DNA of 64,000 bases from Bremia lactucae (lineage: Eukaryota > Oomycota > Peronosporomycetes > Peronosporales > Peronosporaceae): positions 6,771,168-6,835,167 of the forward strand of contig NC_090613.1 in the NCBI RefSeq assembly GCF_004359215.1. The letters run 5' to 3'. Positions 11,910 to 22,421 of the stretch are shown here, one piece after another. Every line of letters starts with the position of its first letter. The stretch's first letter is position 1. The position numbers and the translations under genes are program-made. The notes under the pieces were generated by a model. That model ran no database searches and was not told the DNA's origin. It was given only the letters and a program-made list of their open reading frames with translations.

Positions 11910-12700
11910 ATGTCCCAATTCTGGAAGGCTTTGAAGACAATCCCTTTATGTAAAAGTCAAATAGAATTCAAGGATGTCTTTCCTAAATCAGTACCGTGCG
12001 AGTTGCCTAACGATAAAGGCGCTCGACACGATATCGACTTGATACCAGATTTGAAATATTGTGCCATGAAGCAATGGCCATTGCCTCGTGAACAAGTATT
12101 AGCGATCGACAATTTCTTTGCCGATCGCTTAGCAGCGGGCCATGTGAGGGAATTTATTCCCCCACACAGCTCTCGGACCTTCTGTGTGCGTGAAGCAACA
12201 GGAGGATGACGGATTGTGCATGGATTCAATAAATTGAACGCTGCAACGGTACTGGCTCAAACGCCGATACCACGAAAAGACGTACTCATTGATGGTATGT
12301 CACAGAGTACTATCTTTTCGTCAATGGGTCTGATGGACGGATTCTACCAGATCCTTATGCGTGAACAAGATATTCCGTTCACAGCAGTAGCGCCCCAAGC
12401 GGTATGCTATGGGAGTGGCTTGTCAAGCCACAGGAACATAGTAATGCCCCTACAATATGTAACAGATGCGTAATTAATCTGTTGAGATCGGCGCGATATT
12501 TCGCATTAATTTATTTTGTTGATGCCTCCATTCATAGCATAGCCATGAACGCAAAGTCGGATGTTAAAGTACATCGTACCCACGTCCGAAAGGTCCTTAC
12601 ACCTATGCGTAAGGGCAAATTGTATGCAAATCTCAACAAGTGTATATCGCAGCAAGCATAATACCACTTCTTGGGTGCATCGTGGTCAAGCATGGTGCAT
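11910..12700 (+). pseudogene. Gypsy element 1, reverse transcriptase
   Basis: It starts in the protease-RT linker (FKDVFPKSVPCELPNDKG). RT follows: ALKYCAMKQWPLPREQV-like block near 12060, FCVREATGG near 12190, then after a TGA RIVHGFNKLNAATVLAQTP, and GLMDGFYQILMREQDIPFTA near 12340. The catalytic box is damaged: where Y/F-x-DD is expected the frame reads YFVDASIHS. After a frameshift, HVRKVLTPMRKGKLYANLNK marks the thumb. Confidence 0.75.
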
Positions 12701-13310
12701 GCTCGGATTCAGCAAATATCAAGGCGATCAGTGATTGGCATTTGCCAGTCGATGTAAAGGCTCATCGAAAATTCTTTGTCTTAGCGGCGTACTTTTTTAA
12801 AGAAGCACTCCCGCAAATATGTCGAAATCACAGTACATCTTTCTTCTTTGTAAAGAAAAATGTAAAATGGTGATGAAAGGCTGATGGTCAGCGTTCTTTG
12901 AGAACATCATGCAAAGCTTGATGCAATCACCTATCCTGGCAATTGAGGGCCAAGACCGACCATATCATGTGATCTGTGACGCCAGCGAGTTTGCAATCAG
13001 CTGTGCGTTAATGCAATATGACACAGACGGCGGAGAGCGCGTCGTCTGTCATCAATCGCGTCAGCTTCAACCAGGTGGAAGAAACTTTCTAGTGCATGAC
13101 AATGAACTCCTTGCCATGAAATACGCACTGGCTAAGTTTACAATTTATCTCTTGAGAGATAAACCTTTCATTGTATATACGGACCATGCGTCGTTACGCA
13201 CGGCCGTAAACAGTCCTCACATCTCGCAAAAAATGGCGAGATGGTTGTCTTTCTTCGCGGAGTAAAACCTCTACGTGGAGTATAAACCAGGATGACTTAC
13301 GTCGTCGCTG
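12700..13310 (+). pseudogene. Gypsy element 1, RT connection and RNase H
   Basis: The connection region is recognisable but degraded (HRKFFVLAAYFF). RNase H at 12909-13265 is open for 118 codons, with VICDASEFAISCALMQYDTD carrying the first catalytic Asp, ELLAMKYALAKF carrying the Glu, and VYTDHASLRTAV carrying the next Asp. It ends ISQKMARWLSFFAE and then hits a TAA. The RNase H core looks chemically intact although the element is dead. Confidence 0.75.
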
Positions 13311-14120
13311 ATGCCCTTTCGCGCCGACCCGATTTTGAGCCGATTGCGCAAATCAACAGTGAGCATAAGGCCACTGGCGACCCACGTTGTGTCGTCCCAT
13401 ATTGATTTGCCTTTACGCATCATTTATGAGCGCCACGGTGCACCAACAAGTGGATATCGTGGACGTGCGAAGACCTATCTCACGATAAGTGCGACTTCAA
13501 CTGGCCACGCCAGTATGATTTCGTCCGCAGGTACATACGTGCTTGCGAAGTTTGTCACCGGTTGAAGCCCAGTGCTTCATCCCGTGCTCCGTTACAACCT
13601 CTGCCTGTTTCGGCATCGTGTTGACAGTCCGTTTCTATGGACTTCGTCTTCGGATTTACCAACGACGAACAAAAGAAGAATGGTATTCTTGATTTTGTTG
13701 ATCGTTTCAGCAAAATGGTACATCTCGCTGCAGTACCGGAGTCGATCATAGTCAAAAGCTGTGCTCGTGTCTTTGTTGACACGATATTTCAATTCCATGG
13801 GTTATTTCGCGAACTCGGCGGATTTTGGCAAACTGTGTTCAAATCACTTGGAACACAATTGAAAATGTCAACTTCTGGTCATCCTGAATAAGATGGTCAG
13901 ACGAAGCGTGCAAACCGTATTGTCGGAGGTGCTTCGCGGATACGTCCACTCTTCTAAGATTTTGAGCAAGTTTTTGGCGATGGTAGGATTTGCCATCAAC
14001 ACTTCTGTGCATACTTCTACAAAGGATGCACATATTTCGTTAATGGCTTATGCCACTCACGTATACCCACCTCTTATTCAAGGGGGGAGGAGGGACTCGC
14101 TCGAGCAAAGAACCTTTTAG
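13311..14120 (+). pseudogene. Gypsy element 1, integrase zinc region and core
   Basis: The zinc region at 13400-13560 is partly readable (CEVCHRLKP-like end near 13540). The core begins MDFVFGFTNDEQKKNG at 13637, with the first catalytic Asp. It continues through VDRFSKMVHLAAVPES and ends LGTQLKMSTSGHPE, near the expected Glu, then a TAA. The second catalytic Asp region is eroded (FRELGGFWQTVF, where a VSDRDP-type motif is expected). Later pieces at 13893-14120 continue out of frame. Confidence 0.65.
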
Positions 14121-14531
14121 CTCTTGTTCATCACGCATTAGCACCAAGGTCAATGCGAGGGATACCAATTTTTTATTAACATTGAAGTGGACAAACTCAG
14201 TAATAATAATAATGCTATAACTGACTTTGATAACGATGCTGAAAGGCTCAGCATCGAAAACAATATATTGAATGAGAACGATGATACTCTCAATAATGAA
14301 GAGATTGATATCTCAGTAGTGCGAGCCGGTCGCACTGAAAACAAAAATAAAACCAAGTCAGCAGATTGGTTATTGAAGCAGTGGTCCGATTCGTACAGTT
14401 TTCCATCGCTGATGCGATGAATCGACAGAAACGGAACTCTTATAAAAATGAGTGAGCGAACATACTTTCATTTAATGTTAATGACCTAGTCCTACTGTCT
14501 TCGGTAAGCCTACCAAAAACAAACACATGTA
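14121..14531 (+). pseudogene. Gypsy element 1, acidic Asn-rich spacer after the integrase core
   Basis: A 77-codon frame at 14187-14420 is rich in Asn, Asp and Glu (NNNNAITDFDND, NEEIDISVV). An equivalent sequence occurs on the minus strand at about 31540-31680 in element 4 at the same place between integrase core and C-terminus. It is therefore a shared family feature, not a separate host gene. Confidence 0.45.
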
Positions 14532-15240
14532 GTGACGAATGTAGGCCGTTATAAATTAGTACCCTGGTATATCAGCCCGTTTCATGCACTACATCGCCAA
14601 GGCAATGCGTACAAGATGGAGCTTCCTCGTAGAATGCGAACGCATCCTACGTCTTATGTTGGGCGTCTCCGCCCGTACCATCAGTACGAGGCTTCTTTCG
14701 ATTTCGGATTACACCGGAACGGTCTAGAGCATCCGCCAAAGCCTGATGGTTCCGAGCCAAAGCCTTATTGTCTCGGAACAGATTCTGATTCTCTTGAACC
14801 CGATGATCCACTCTTTCCTCCGGGTAAGAGATCTTCTGACGAGCTCTCATCAGCTCGTTATGAAGATACTGATGTGTCCTTTCGTTTGCCAGTTGATCAG
14901 TCGCAAGCTGCGTAATTTCTCAACTGGACACGAGAAACATTTTTAACCGTCACCGCGAGGTAGCGGTGACGGGATTGCTCGCGATCAATGTCCACCCTCA
15001 AAAAATAAAGTGTGTGATCCAAATCACGGTGTTGATTCGGGTCTGGCAAAGGAGACGAACCCTATTTTTCCCCCCTCCACATTCATTGACGGATTCCAGT
15101 GGTGAGAATCGTCGAGCCGCCGTGAGGTAAAGGGGATTCGAACGAGTTATCTCGTTCGTTGGCGAGGGTATCCATTTTCGCATGATCGTTGGGAAAGTGG
15201 TTTCCAACTGGTGTTGGACGTTCCGGGTCTCGTCTTACAG
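14532..15240 (+). pseudogene. Gypsy element 1, integrase C-terminus and chromodomain
   Basis: The frame at 14532-14915 has the integrase tail (WYISPFHALHRQGNAYKMEL, then SYVGRLRPYHQYEASF) and an acidic linker. At about 15120-15210 a chromodomain appears (EVKGIRTSYLVRWRGYPFSH, then DRWES). This makes the element a chromovirus. Stops separate the two parts. Confidence 0.7.
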
Positions 15241-15678
15241 AAGGACGAGACCCATCCTCATCGACAAAAGATCGATCGAAGAACGAGCGCATCATGCGCT
15301 CGTAATATTGGAGACTTTCAATCCCTTGGCGTATCTCGTAAGAGATGAGCGACCTCCAACGAGGATCTGAGGGAATTTGCTTCTTTGGGGCATGACCTGC
15401 ACCCTTTAAACAGCATGGGTATGAGTTCCTCCACGAGAGACAAGGAATCCTTTCTCTATATATAAATGGTGCAGCTTTTAGCGTGCACCTACTACGGTTC
15501 GTTTCTCGAACCGTTTACGGAAAGCATTTAGCTTGTAAAGCCAGACCTCAAGGTCTAAGTTTTGCACATTCTGTACAAAGCCTGTCCGAGCTTGAGACAA
15601 AGTTTGACATCCTTTGCCCGTTTAAAAGAGTACCACCGATGCCGAAAAGGCATCAATGAAAAATTCCGTCTCATCCTC
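15241..15678 (-). pseudogene. Gypsy gag fragment running into the gap
   Basis: The minus strand just left of the gap reads FRHRWYSFKRAKDVKLCLKL then GQALYRMCKT. This parallels the plus-strand region at 30150-30260, where a related gag is read. About 15280-15420 resembles 37440-37530. It is probably the continuation of the gag beginning at 16376. Confidence 0.4.
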
Positions 15679-16092
15679 NNNNNNNNNNNNNNNNNNNNNN
15701 NNNNNNNNNNNNNNNNNNNNNNNNNNNNNNNNNNNNNNNNNNNNNNNNNNNNNNNNNNNNNNNNNNNNNNNNNNNNNNNNNNNNNNNNNNNNNNNNNNNN
15801 NNNNNNNNNNNNNNNNNNNNNNNNNNNNNNNNNNNNNNNNNNNNNNNNNNNNNNNNNNNNNNNNNNNNNNNNNNNNNNNNNNNNNNNNNNNNNNNNNNNN
15901 NNNNNNNNNNNNNNNNNNNNNNNNNNNNNNNNNNNNNNNNNNNNNNNNNNNNNNNNNNNNNNNNNNNNNNNNNNNNNNNNNNNNNNNNNNNNNNNNNNNN
16001 NNNNNNNNNNNNNNNNNNNNNNNNNNNNNNNNNNNNNNNNNNNNNNNNNNNNNNNNNNNNNNNNNNNNNNNNNNNNNNNNNNNNNNNNNNNN
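15679..16092. other. assembly gap (414 N)
   Basis: An unbroken run of N. Translated frames crossing it carry no information. Confidence 0.99.
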
Positions 16093-16376
16093 GGTGATCC
16101 GATGGTCTTTACAGTAGCCACTGAGTCGAGCGATGCCGGTGACTTGGTCCAGTCACCTACAATTGGTGTTGCAGGTGGTTTTTCACCGTCACCTGCAATG
16201 TCAACAACAGATGACATATTCCAGTCACCTCAAATCATAGTACGAGGTGACGAATTCTCCACAGTAGACGCATTAGCGTCTACTGTAACATTTGCATCAC
16301 CAAAGCTGCACTGACCCGTGCAGCTGCCAGCTTTGCGGCCTCACGGGCCACGCGCACAGACTTATTTGTCGCCATG
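16093..16376 (-). pseudogene. Gypsy gag N-terminus
   Basis: ATG at 16376 gives MATNKSVRVAREAAKLAAAR, then a stop. The next frame reads ATPIVGDWTKSPAS and DSVATVKTIGS. It matches the plus-strand gag at 24885 (KLVRVASKAAKLAAAR) and 29640-29740 (ATPIVGDWAESA, DSVATVKTSGS). The 5' LTR should lie to the right, and LTR-B sequence begins at about 16515. Confidence 0.6.
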
Positions 16377-16514
16377 TTAATTTAATCAAATCAAAAATGC
16401 GAATAAAATCTGTATTTTGGTTAAAACCAATAACGCAAAATTAGACGGAAATACATAATATTATTTCCTGTCACCATATATCAGTCACTATAGTGACTGT
16501 TGGTTAAGGGGGTA

Positions 16515-16932
16515 TTGTAATGGAGTGTCCCGTTACGTAATTAATATTATCTATAATAGGAATGAAAGGCGCCCACCACAACTACCTCACGGCACACGAG
16601 AGAAGACGGTCAAACCGCTTCCTCGCTGTGCTTGGGCGTGTGCTTAAGTAGAGCTTGGCCGCATTAAGACGTGCCTGCCTACATTCTATTAACTACTGAA
16701 CTTATTATATTAATAACTAACTAAGTATGCCGCCTCCTTGCGCACCGCATAATCGTGTCTTACAACGATTGGCGGGATTGATTTAGACTTAAATTAATCA
16801 ATCAATAGAGCTAATGTCTCATTGCATCAATAATACAAGATCTGGTAATATTGGAAACATTTTGAGTCAAAATTAATAAAGATAATAATTTGTATTTTTT
16901 ATTTATTATCTTCATAGGAAATGATATTTAAG
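16515..16932. repeat. mosaic of LTR fragments (B minus, A plus, B plus)
   Basis: 16515-16562 is the LTR-B 3' end on the minus strand (AGTGTCCCGTTACGTAAT). 16565-16690 is the 3' part of LTR-A in plus orientation, ending CGTGCCTGCCTACA. 16700-16932 is the distal part of LTR-B in plus orientation (TTGCGCACCGC, ACAACGATTGGCGGG, TCTGGTAATATTGG). It records repeated insertion and breakage. Confidence 0.5.
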
Positions 16933-17351
16933 CCACCTCACTCAACGCAGTAGTACTCAGGTAAACGTGTCGTCACGGGAGCGGTGATCCGACTTACCAA
17001 GTAGGAAGTAGTTTTCGGACTGATTTATATTTAATCGTATTAAGTATAGAAACCTACTTTTATATAATCATTAAATGTCATCTCTACAGTAAAACTATCA
17101 TGTATTGCGAGCGCATCTTTCTAGATATCTCGCGTAATGGATTACGCTAACCGTCACCACGGATGACGCGACGCGTCTTCCCTCCTAATGTGAATGCACC
17201 TATATGTATCAGATACACAAGGGTGGTCACAATGTGAACCACGCCCAAGTGGTGGGTCTAATTACTTTACTTAAGTAATGAGCATCCGCTTAAGTACACA
17301 AATTTTTCTAACGGAGACTGTGTAAAATTAGAGCAACTATAGCCCGTTACA
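16933..17351 (-). repeat. LTR family A, 5' LTR facing right
   Basis: It matches 46340-46753 in the same orientation and the reverse complement of 21965-22300 (GTGTCGTCACGGGAGCGGT, CCTCCTAATGTGAATGCACC, TATAGCCCGTTACA end). It is followed by CCATCCCCC and then a gag start. Its outer 100 bp are missing. Confidence 0.65.
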
Positions 17352-17482
17352 CCATCCCCCTATTTGAGAACGAATCTACATTTTGTAATTCGTCAGAGAT
17401 GACTGAGGAACAGCGAACTTCTTTGTCGGCCGCTTAGTTCTCTGATTCACTCATGCTACCTGTGTCTTACACGGAGCCTAAT

Positions 17483-17823
17483 ATGCCACCTAAAACGGGC
17501 AACAGTTGTGGGTCGTCTGCGAAGACACCCACTCAACCACGCGCGAAGAGCACGCGCCGCGTTATAACACGCCGGCAGCGTCTAATGCCGCAGTTGAAAC
17601 GCCGGCAGCTACCGCTACTGTCGCGTTGACTGTGGTTAAGGATACAAATCACTTTAACAGCGAGGATGTCGATCCGTCGCTCATTGTCGACTACAATGAG
17701 TCGACACCGTTGCTGTCATCTCATAGTAGTGATGGGGATAACGAGCTAATGAGAACACACCAGTTCCAGAAGGGAACTTGGTCGACTGTTTCTCGTCGTC
17801 TACAATGGACGAGAGCGTCCTAG
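17483..17823 (+). pseudogene. Gypsy element 2, gag N-terminus
   Basis: ATG at 17483 opens a basic segment (MPPKTGNSCGSSAKTPTQPR). The rest lies in another frame (VETPAATATVALTVVKDT, SLIVDYNESTPLLSSHSSD, NELMR). Both blocks match the minus-strand gag at 21833-21237, so they belong to one gag broken by a frameshift. After 17823 the sequence jumps to RT thumb, so most of gag, protease and the RT palm are deleted. Confidence 0.6.
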
Positions 17824-17829
17824 AAACGG

Positions 17830-18690
17830 ACAAAAAAGCGGTTCAGTGCTCAAGGCTGGGATGCCTTCAGAGACAGTCCGGTCTTTGAGGTTCTGTGGAA
17901 ACATCGCGATGTTATCTTAGAAGAAGTGCCGAGCAGGCTGAGCGAAATAGAGTCGCACAAGCGTCATTTAGACGCTGTGTTGCAGACTCTGGAGGACGTC
18001 AATTGTACGTCAACTTTCCCCGAGATATCTGTGCTGAGCTGAATCGTTGTCACAAATGGTGTACGAGTAGATCCATGTAAAGGATTTGTGTCAATTCCTA
18101 GGTCTCGCTAATTACTTGCATAAGTATAGCAAGAATTATGCGGAGCGAACTAAACCATTATCTGATCTCCTTAAAATAGACGCAGAATGGGTTTGGTTAA
18201 AGAACAAGGTGATGCGTTCTCACCAGTGAAGCAATCTCTTGTTAAGGCACCGGTCTTGGCATTGCCAGACGCCTATAAGCCCTTTACCATCGTCTGCGAT
18301 GCATGTAATTTTACAATCGGCAGCGCGCTCATGCCGAAGGATGACGACGGCGTTGACCGCGTCATGTCTTATCAGTCCTGGCTTTTTAAAGCCGCGAAAC
18401 TGAATTTTTTTGTGCATGACAAAGAGCTACTTTCAATAAAGTATGCTCCTGTCAAGTTTCGTGTGCACCTACTGGGCACCGAATAATTTGTGGTTTATAC
18501 GGATCACGCATCACTGCGGACCGCAATAAATTCACCGCAACTCTCGCCCAGAATGCCAAGATGGCTCACATTCTTCTCTGAATATAAAAACAAGTTGAAT
18601 ACAAGCCGGGTAAATCGAATGTCTTGGCTGACGCTTTATCGCGCAGACCAGACTTCGAGGTTCGACCCTTATGATCAGGCGGCATGCCAA
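17830..18690 (+). pseudogene. Gypsy element 2, RT thumb and RNase H
   Basis: HRDVILEEVPSRLSEIESHK opens the RT thumb at about 17900. FLGLANYLHKYSKNYAE follows at 18100 and then RNase H. The frame at 18187-18486 carries PFTIVCDACNFTIGSALM, DRVMSYQSW and KELLSIKYAPVKF. After a TAA it continues VYTDHASLRTAINSPQLS and a damaged LADALSRRPDF-like end near 18640. The catalytic RNase H residues are visible but split by the stop. Confidence 0.65.
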
Positions 18691-19180
18691 ACATGAAGTC
18701 CAGACTTACTGACTTCCATTATTTGGTTGGAATCGGTAGCGGCTTCAGTGGCGCACTGCTGGACGGTGCAGGCTGAATTCGCTGACACTGTTCGCAAGAG
18801 CGAATATAGTTGGCCACCCATCTATATAGGTGTCGCCACCAAAATCCTCTGACACTCGTAAGAATGTCTTTTATCGGCCCAGATGCTCACTAGATGGCGC
18901 ATCATGTAGCTCGTAAGGATAATCAGCTTGAGATTTGTGTCATGAGGCACATAGATTCTCAACTGATTACAAGGTGACAGCTCCTGCCATAACAGGCCAT
19001 CGCTGTAGCTAAAGCGATTTAGCTTTGCTTTCAGGTGCGACGAAAGGGTTACCCTCGTCTACCAAAGTGATCCAACAGCAGGCGACAATGGTCGTCCTGA
19101 CTGTAGCTCTCATTTATTTCAGAGGCTAATCAGCTCGTCACGTGGTATGCCTTCATGGCTGCCAACGTTGAAGGATGAAA
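18691..19180 (-). pseudogene. Gypsy element 2, integrase zinc region in inverted orientation
   Basis: The flanks (RNase H to the left, integrase core to the right) are on the plus strand, but this piece matches 6690-7140, where the element lies wholly on the minus strand. Shared blocks include GCACTGCTGGACGGTGCAGG, GACACTGTTCGCAAGAGCGA and CAGATGCTCACTAGATGGCG. So about 0.49 kb has been inverted in place. Confidence 0.55.
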
Positions 19181-19187
19181 TTGTGAT

Positions 19188-20835
19188 TTGGCACTAGACA
19201 CACTTTCCTGGTGTCTTACGGGGCTCGTCGTCTTTCTATACAGACTAAGCAAAATGGTGCATTTAGCACCATGTAAACCATCGACCACAGGCAATGAGGT
19301 AGCTCTCTTGTTCCTGGATCAGAGTGTTTACCGACAACGCGGGATGCCCGAGTTCATAGTATCTGACCGAGATCCACATTTTACATGTGTTGGAGCTGCT
19401 AGGTAGCAAGCTCCACATGTCGACCGCAGATTATCCCTAGACCGAAGGCCACACAGAGCATGCCAATCGGATCGTAACGGACGTCTTACGCACTATAGCA
19501 ACTTCCAAAAAATGGAGCAAGCAATTGTCTTTTTGTGGAGTTTGCTATAAATAACAGTGTCCACGCCAGTACGGGTGAGACACGTTTTATATTAACGGAC
19601 TGCGCCGTCCTCGGACGCCAGTCTCGTTCGCGCGCAGCCCGAGTCTTAGTGGGAGAGGGCTTCTCACTATGCTCGGTGCGAAAGAGGGACATAGTTTCGT
19701 CAAAATGACGATGACCCGCGAGGGTATCATCTCAACGACAGAAACTTGCCCAAGTGACCCTGCCAGTTTAGCAGTAGTCAATAAAAGTACGCCATATGAC
19801 CGACCTCTCGGCAATATCATAGGCAAGATTGATGCTAAAAGCGTGAGCGAGGCTCATCGCTTTGTGGATGAGCGATTAGCCATCACACGAAAAGTCCGTG
19901 ACGCGATGGCAAGCGCACAGGACAAGCAACAATAATATGCGGACCGAAATGGTCTCAGAAATAACGAACGCTTTAGAGTGGGTAAAAAGTACTATCAAGT
20001 ACTGCTACCCTACCTAAAATGCAATTTCTGTACTACCTGGAGGCACTACGAAGTTGTTGCCGCGTTTTATTGGGCCCTTTACGGTGGTAGAAGAGATTGG
20101 AGACCTAAATTGTAGGCTCACCCTTCCCCCGTTTATGAAGAAGCACCCCGTATTTTACGTGGGTCATCTGAAACGGTATGTAGACCCAAATGAGGTCACA
20201 TACCCCCATCCGTCTAAGGAGACCGATGGCGACGCCGACTGTGAGACGAGCGTCGTTCGGGTGGGGGAGACAGAGATGGCGAAAAAGTATCAGCCGACCG
20301 ACTCCTTTCACCACGAACAGGACTCGGAGAGCGAGGACATCACGCGAGTAACGCGGATCCCTCAGCATTGTCCTCTCAAAAATGTCCAAGCGAGTCTTCA
20401 GGCGTTATAACCCTGACGAACCTTCGCTCGGACATCGCAAAGATCCGAGGTCAGTCGTGAGACTTGACCCTCGATATCCGCAATACGTCGTTCAGCAGCG
20501 CTTATCGCCTGTTACTGAACGGACGAAGGTAAGGCAGCCGCGAGTTGGTGGGCGAGATCACCACTCCTATCGGGCGCCGCCTGCACTGATGGATGCGGGT
20601 GAGAATTCAACGCTTTCTTGTTGGTAGGTTGCTTGCCCACCGCTCCGTAAGGCAAAAGTATCAGATACTAGTCCAATGAAAAGGTTGCCCGAAGAGTTTC
20701 GACTCTTGGGAACCGATCGATACCCTACATATTGATGTGCCCGGCTTGGTGGCTGCCTATGAAAAGGAGCACCAGCTGAGGCCTCTTCGCTAGTCTCAAA
20801 TGGACTAGCAGAAGCAGCGTTGTGAGAAGAAACAG
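19188..20835 (+). pseudogene. Gypsy element 2, integrase core to chromodomain
   Basis: Core pieces: YRLSKMVHLAPCKPSTTGNE then GMPEFIVSDRDPHFTC (catalytic Asp) at 19188-19406; DAKSVSEAHRFVDERLAITR at 19800-19935; and the C-terminal frame at 20054-20410 with LPRFIGPFTVVEEIGDLNCR and HPVFYVGHLKRYVDP. The next frame ends YRAPPALMDAGE, the usual lead-in to the chromodomain. A degraded one may end DVPGLVAAYEKEHQL at 20735-20780. Confidence 0.65.
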
Positions 20836-20859
20836 GGGGTAAAGTACCGCTCATGATTT

Positions 20860-21236
20860 TTTTTCAAGCGCAAGCGGGCGAACTTAATTCGTTGCGATCG
20901 CTGTTTCATCGCATCGGAATGCGGATGAATGCGGCGCAAGAATTACGCCTCATATTGGTCGGGCGTTTCATTTGAACGCAACACGACCGGGATCGGGAAA
21001 ATATGCTAAGCAATGTTCCCTGTGTCCTCCATGATTTAAAGACGCCACAATAAGTATGTGCGTCTACAAGAGTGCGCTCTAGGAGCGACGCTCTTGGCCC
21101 GTTTAAACGAGGTCATTTAGATGGAGGGGCATCAATGATATGCTACCCGTCACATAGCCACGTTCTAAACGACTGGCTTGTGACACCGACTGAGCACGTT
21201 CACGTGTCGTCGGTGGATCTTTAGGTTCCGAATCCT
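20860..21236. other. gene-free stretch between two head-to-head Gypsy remnants
   Basis: No domain seen. It contains two nearly identical blocks of about 100 bp with the neighbouring gag (CCGTCACATAGCCACGTTCT occurs at about 21146 and 21265), a direct duplication with a period of about 119 bp. Confidence 0.4.
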
Positions 21237-21833
21237 CTATGTCGTAGGCTCCGAATCCTCTACACCCGTCACATAGCCACGTTCTAAACGACTGGGTTGT
21301 GACATCGACTGAGCACGTTCACGTGTCGTCGGTGGATCTTTAGGCTCCGAATCCTCTATGTCAGAACTCTTATGGATTATGGTCTGAGCATGAGGCGTTG
21401 TGGTTATACCCAACGGAGAAGCGGCTGCGCCTTTATGGGCAGCGCTCTCATTACCTTTCGCTGTGCTTTCCAACGCAGACGATGGAACAGCATTCGTAAA
21501 TGCTGCTGTCTCCATGTTGTGAGCCATGGGAGAAGTTTGGATGGGCAATAATGCACCATCATCCTTTCTCATGAGCTCGTTGTCCGCATCACTACTACGA
21601 GGTGACGGCAACGGTGTCGACTCATTGAAGTCGACAATGAGGGACAGGTCAGCATCCCCACCGTTAAGGTGGGATGGATCCTTTAGCCCCGTTAGCGCGA
21701 CAGCAGCAGTAGCTTTCGGCGTTTCGACTAAGGCATTAGATGCGGCCGGCTAATTATCGCGGCGCGTTCGCTTAGTGCGAGGTTGAGATGGCGTCTTCGC
21801 AGACCCACCAACGCGGCCCCTTTTCGGTGGCAT
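21237..21833 (-). pseudogene. Gypsy element 3, gag N-terminus
   Basis: ATG at 21833 gives MPPKRGRVGGSAKTPSQPRT followed by a stop. After a shift it continues as VETPKATAAVALTGLKDP, SLIVDFNESTPLPSPRSSD and NELMRKDDG. It then runs open for 124 codons with a Ser/Thr/Pro-rich tail. It is homologous to gag at 17483 but on the opposite strand, with its own LTR-A at 21965-22421. Everything downstream of gag is missing. Confidence 0.6.
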
Positions 21834-21964
21834 CTTTGGCGCCGTGTATGTGAACACAGGTCGCTAGAGTGATTGAGGGGACTAGCGGCGCGTAAACCTG
21901 CCTGCAGTTCCTCGCTCCTCTTTGACGAGTTTAAAATGTAAATTTGTTCTTAACGGGGGGATGG

Positions 21965-22421
21965 TGTAAAGGGCTAAAGGTGCCCTAATATTACACAGTC
22001 CCCGTTAAGTACACTTGGTGTACTTAAGAGGATGCTCAATTACTTAAGTAAAGTAATTAGACCCACCACTCAGGTGTGGTTCACACTTGTGACCAATGCA
22101 GATAGGTGCATTCACATTAGGAGGGATGACGCCTAGCGTCAACCGTTACGCGAGATACCAAGAAAGATATGCTCGCAATACTTATGAGTGTTAATGCGAT
22201 TAAATATAAATTAGTCTGAAAACTACTTTCTACTTAGTAAGTGCACACGAGGAGCCGGATTACCGCTCCCGTGACGACACTTTACTAAAGTACTTAGTGC
22301 GTTGGGTGGGGTCACCACACTACCGCACTGCACACAAGAGAAGCTGGTTTAACCGCTTTCTCGCTGTGCTAGGGTGTGTGTCTAAGTAGAGCGTGGCCGC
22401 ATTACGACATGCCCGCCTACA
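21965..22421 (-). repeat. LTR family A, complete copy
   Basis: A 457-bp unit starting TGTAAAGGGCTAAAG and ending GCCCGCCTACA, with TGT..ACA ends. The inner flank is CCATCCCCCC on the minus strand, followed by the gag start. Related copies lie at 16933-17351 and 46222-46753. Confidence 0.7.

Noticed and set aside
14187..14420. 77-codon Asn/Asp-rich frame as a host gene
   Set aside because: An equivalent sits at the same place in element 4, so it is part of the Gypsy integrase region.
15555..16314. Long frames on both strands spanning the N run
   Set aside because: Their length comes from untranslatable N bases; only the edges carry information.
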